This document shows positions 5,949-6,681 of a stretch of 6,681 bases of DNA, piece after piece. The DNA lies in NCBI GenBank assembly GCA_015488875.1, contig WFMX01000284.1, positions 1-6,681 on the forward strand. Direction: 5' to 3'. A program made the position numbers and the translations under genes. This stretch comes from Campylobacterota bacterium (GTDB taxonomy: Bacteria; Campylobacterota; Campylobacteria; Campylobacterales; Sulfurovaceae). Below the pieces are notes generated by a model. It saw only the letters and a program-made list of their open reading frames with translations, was not told where the DNA came from and searched no databases. How positions within the stretch are numbered: the first letter of the stretch is position 1; the number at the start of each line of letters is the position of its first letter.

Positions 5949-6158
5949 ATGAGTAGTGGATGGGGATGTCAACATTTGACAACCAATGGAGATGAAAAGG
6001 AGTGGTGCAGACTATTGAGTCACAAGTGCGACCCAGGCTGTAAAGGGTGCGTACTATATGGCATGGGCTACTTCTCTCAAGAAAATACACCATCAAATCA
6101 AGCTTTCGAGAAGCGACAAGCAAAAAAGAGAAGCGATGATCCGTTAGGCGGTAGGTAA
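5949..6158 (+). CDS. small cysteine-rich protein, function unknown
   Basis: A 69-residue soluble protein with five cysteines in its first half: Cys7, Cys20, Cys27, Cys31 and Cys34. The core reads WCRLLSHKCDPGCKGCVLYG (19-38). The spacing (C-x12-C-x6-C-x3-C-x2-C) suggests a zinc or iron-sulfur site, with Cys31 the possible extra member. The C-terminal half is basic and probably disordered (residues 43-69). There is no signal peptide or membrane segment, so it should be cytosolic. I recall similar short proteins ending their cysteine cluster in PGxKGCxLxG in Campylobacterota, but I cannot name a function. A strong GAGGAG at 5937-5942 sits 6 bases before the ATG and overlaps the acylphosphatase stop codon, confirming this is an expressed gene. 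The HAD gene follows 37 bases later. Confidence 0.75.
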   Translation: MSSGWGCQHLTTNGDEKEWCRLLSHKCDPGCKGCVLYGMGYFSQENTPSNQAFEKRQAKKRSDDPLGGR

Positions 6159-6195
6159 CTCAAGTTAGTTTTTCGATGCAGACAAAAGGACAAAA

Positions 6196-6681
6196 GTGAA
6201 AAAACTTATAATATTTGATATGGACGGTACTTTGGTAGATAGCTCGCAAACCATAGCCAATGCCATCAACCATGTACGCAATCATATAGGACTAGCACCT
6301 ATGAATTCCAAAAAGATCATAGACAATATAAATGACCAAGATATCGACCCTGCTCAGTTTTTTTATGAGACCGACCACTTCGAGGGAGACCATGAGGTTT
6401 GGTTTTCTGAATACTATACACTTCACCACAAAGAGGAGTTGAGGCTATATGATGGCATCAAGGAGATGTTGGAAAGATTGATGCATGATGGCTTCAAACT
6501 AGCTGTAGCTACCAATGCCTACAGAAACTCCACCGTAGAGTCACTTACATATCTAGGGATATATCACCTCTTTGATACTATATCATGCTATGATGATGTC
6601 AAGAGAGGCAAGCCAGATCCTGATATGTTGTTAGAGATATTGGATATACTTGATATATCGGCAGAAGAAGCGATATTCGTA
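6196..6681 (+). CDS. HAD-superfamily hydrolase, phosphoglycolate phosphatase-like (3' end cut by window)
   Basis: The first 162 residues of a haloacid dehalogenase-type phosphatase, which uses an aspartyl-phosphate intermediate and Mg2+. Motif I is FDMDGTLVD with nucleophile Asp8 and acid/base Asp10. Motif II is AVATN with Thr106. Motif III is RGKPDPDML with Lys139. The frame leaves the window at IFV, immediately before the expected motif IV (GDS...D). The helical insertion between motifs I and II (about 16-85) is the C1-type cap of the Gph/PGP group, so the substrate is probably a small phosphometabolite such as 2-phosphoglycolate; this is inference. The gene starts with GTG at 6196, supported by AAAGGA at 6185-6190, which is why it is missed when only ATG starts are used. 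It follows the Cys-rich gene by 37 bases on the same strand and is the last visible operon member. Confidence 0.85.
   Translation, partial: MKKLIIFDMDGTLVDSSQTIANAINHVRNHIGLAPMNSKKIIDNINDQDIDPAQFFYETDHFEGDHEVWFSEYYTLHHKEELRLYDGIKEMLERLMHDGFKLAVATNAYRNSTVESLTYLGIYHLFDTISCYDDVKRGKPDPDMLLEILDILDISAEEAIFV

Noticed and set aside
6156..6173. TAAC/GTTA hairpin followed by TTTTT between the Cys-rich and HAD genes
   Set aside because: Only a 4-bp AT-rich stem; too weak to call a terminator, and the HAD gene follows with no promoter of its own visible.
6176..6199. Seven-codon ATG frame whose TGA overlaps the GTG start of the HAD gene
   Set aside because: It has no ribosome binding site of its own, and the overlap is easily accidental; possible coupling is not supported by anything else.

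Overview
The window looks like chromosomal DNA from a member of the Campylobacterota (epsilonproteobacteria), probably a free-living sulfur- or hydrogen-oxidising type close to Sulfurovum or Sulfurimonas. This rests on recalled protein families and composition, not a search. Coding regions are AT-leaning and rich in ATA, AGA and CTA codons. Intergenic DNA is very AT-rich, with extended -10 promoters and weak -35 boxes. The gene set (a DUF6172 protein, a lone CBM48 domain, a GHCxGMCGG-type six-helix membrane protein, and a small Cys protein) fits that group. No rRNA, tRNA, CRISPR array, transposase or integrase is visible.

Layout. Bases 1-464 hold no convincing gene, only a weak terminator-like hairpin and, near the end, a strong extended -10 promoter. 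A DUF6172 gene (465-776, +) follows. It converges on a leftward pair: a single-domain glycogen-binding (CBM48) protein (927-1208, -), and upstream of it a TRAP-type solute-binding protein (1302-2390, -). The TRAP protein carries a twin-arginine lipoprotein signal and probably starts at a GTG. Its promoter diverges from that of a 544-residue protein (2561-4195, +) that fuses a PP2C phosphatase to a Ser/Thr kinase and ends in a membrane anchor. This gene converges on a DsbD_2/TauE-SafE-like membrane protein (4302-5087, -) whose C-terminal tail contains EGKCG and GKCG motifs.

From a promoter at about 5171-5199 a compact rightward operon runs to the window edge: a TerB-like helical protein, an acylphosphatase whose start overlaps it, a five-cysteine 69-residue protein of unknown role, and a GTG-started HAD phosphatase cut by the window end.

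How the parts may work together. The 5241-6681 genes are co-oriented and tightly packed, and two of the four are phosphate-ester or acyl-phosphate hydrolases, so a shared housekeeping or metabolite-repair role is possible. The kinase/phosphatase could switch one target at the inner membrane both ways, but no substrate is encoded beside it. The TRAP binding protein has no DctQ or DctM permease gene here, so its partner must lie elsewhere or it has another role. The most unusual items are the EGKCG tail on a membrane protein, the tail-anchored phosphatase-kinase with a degenerate glycine loop, and the small Cys protein. No complete new defence or mobile system is evident.
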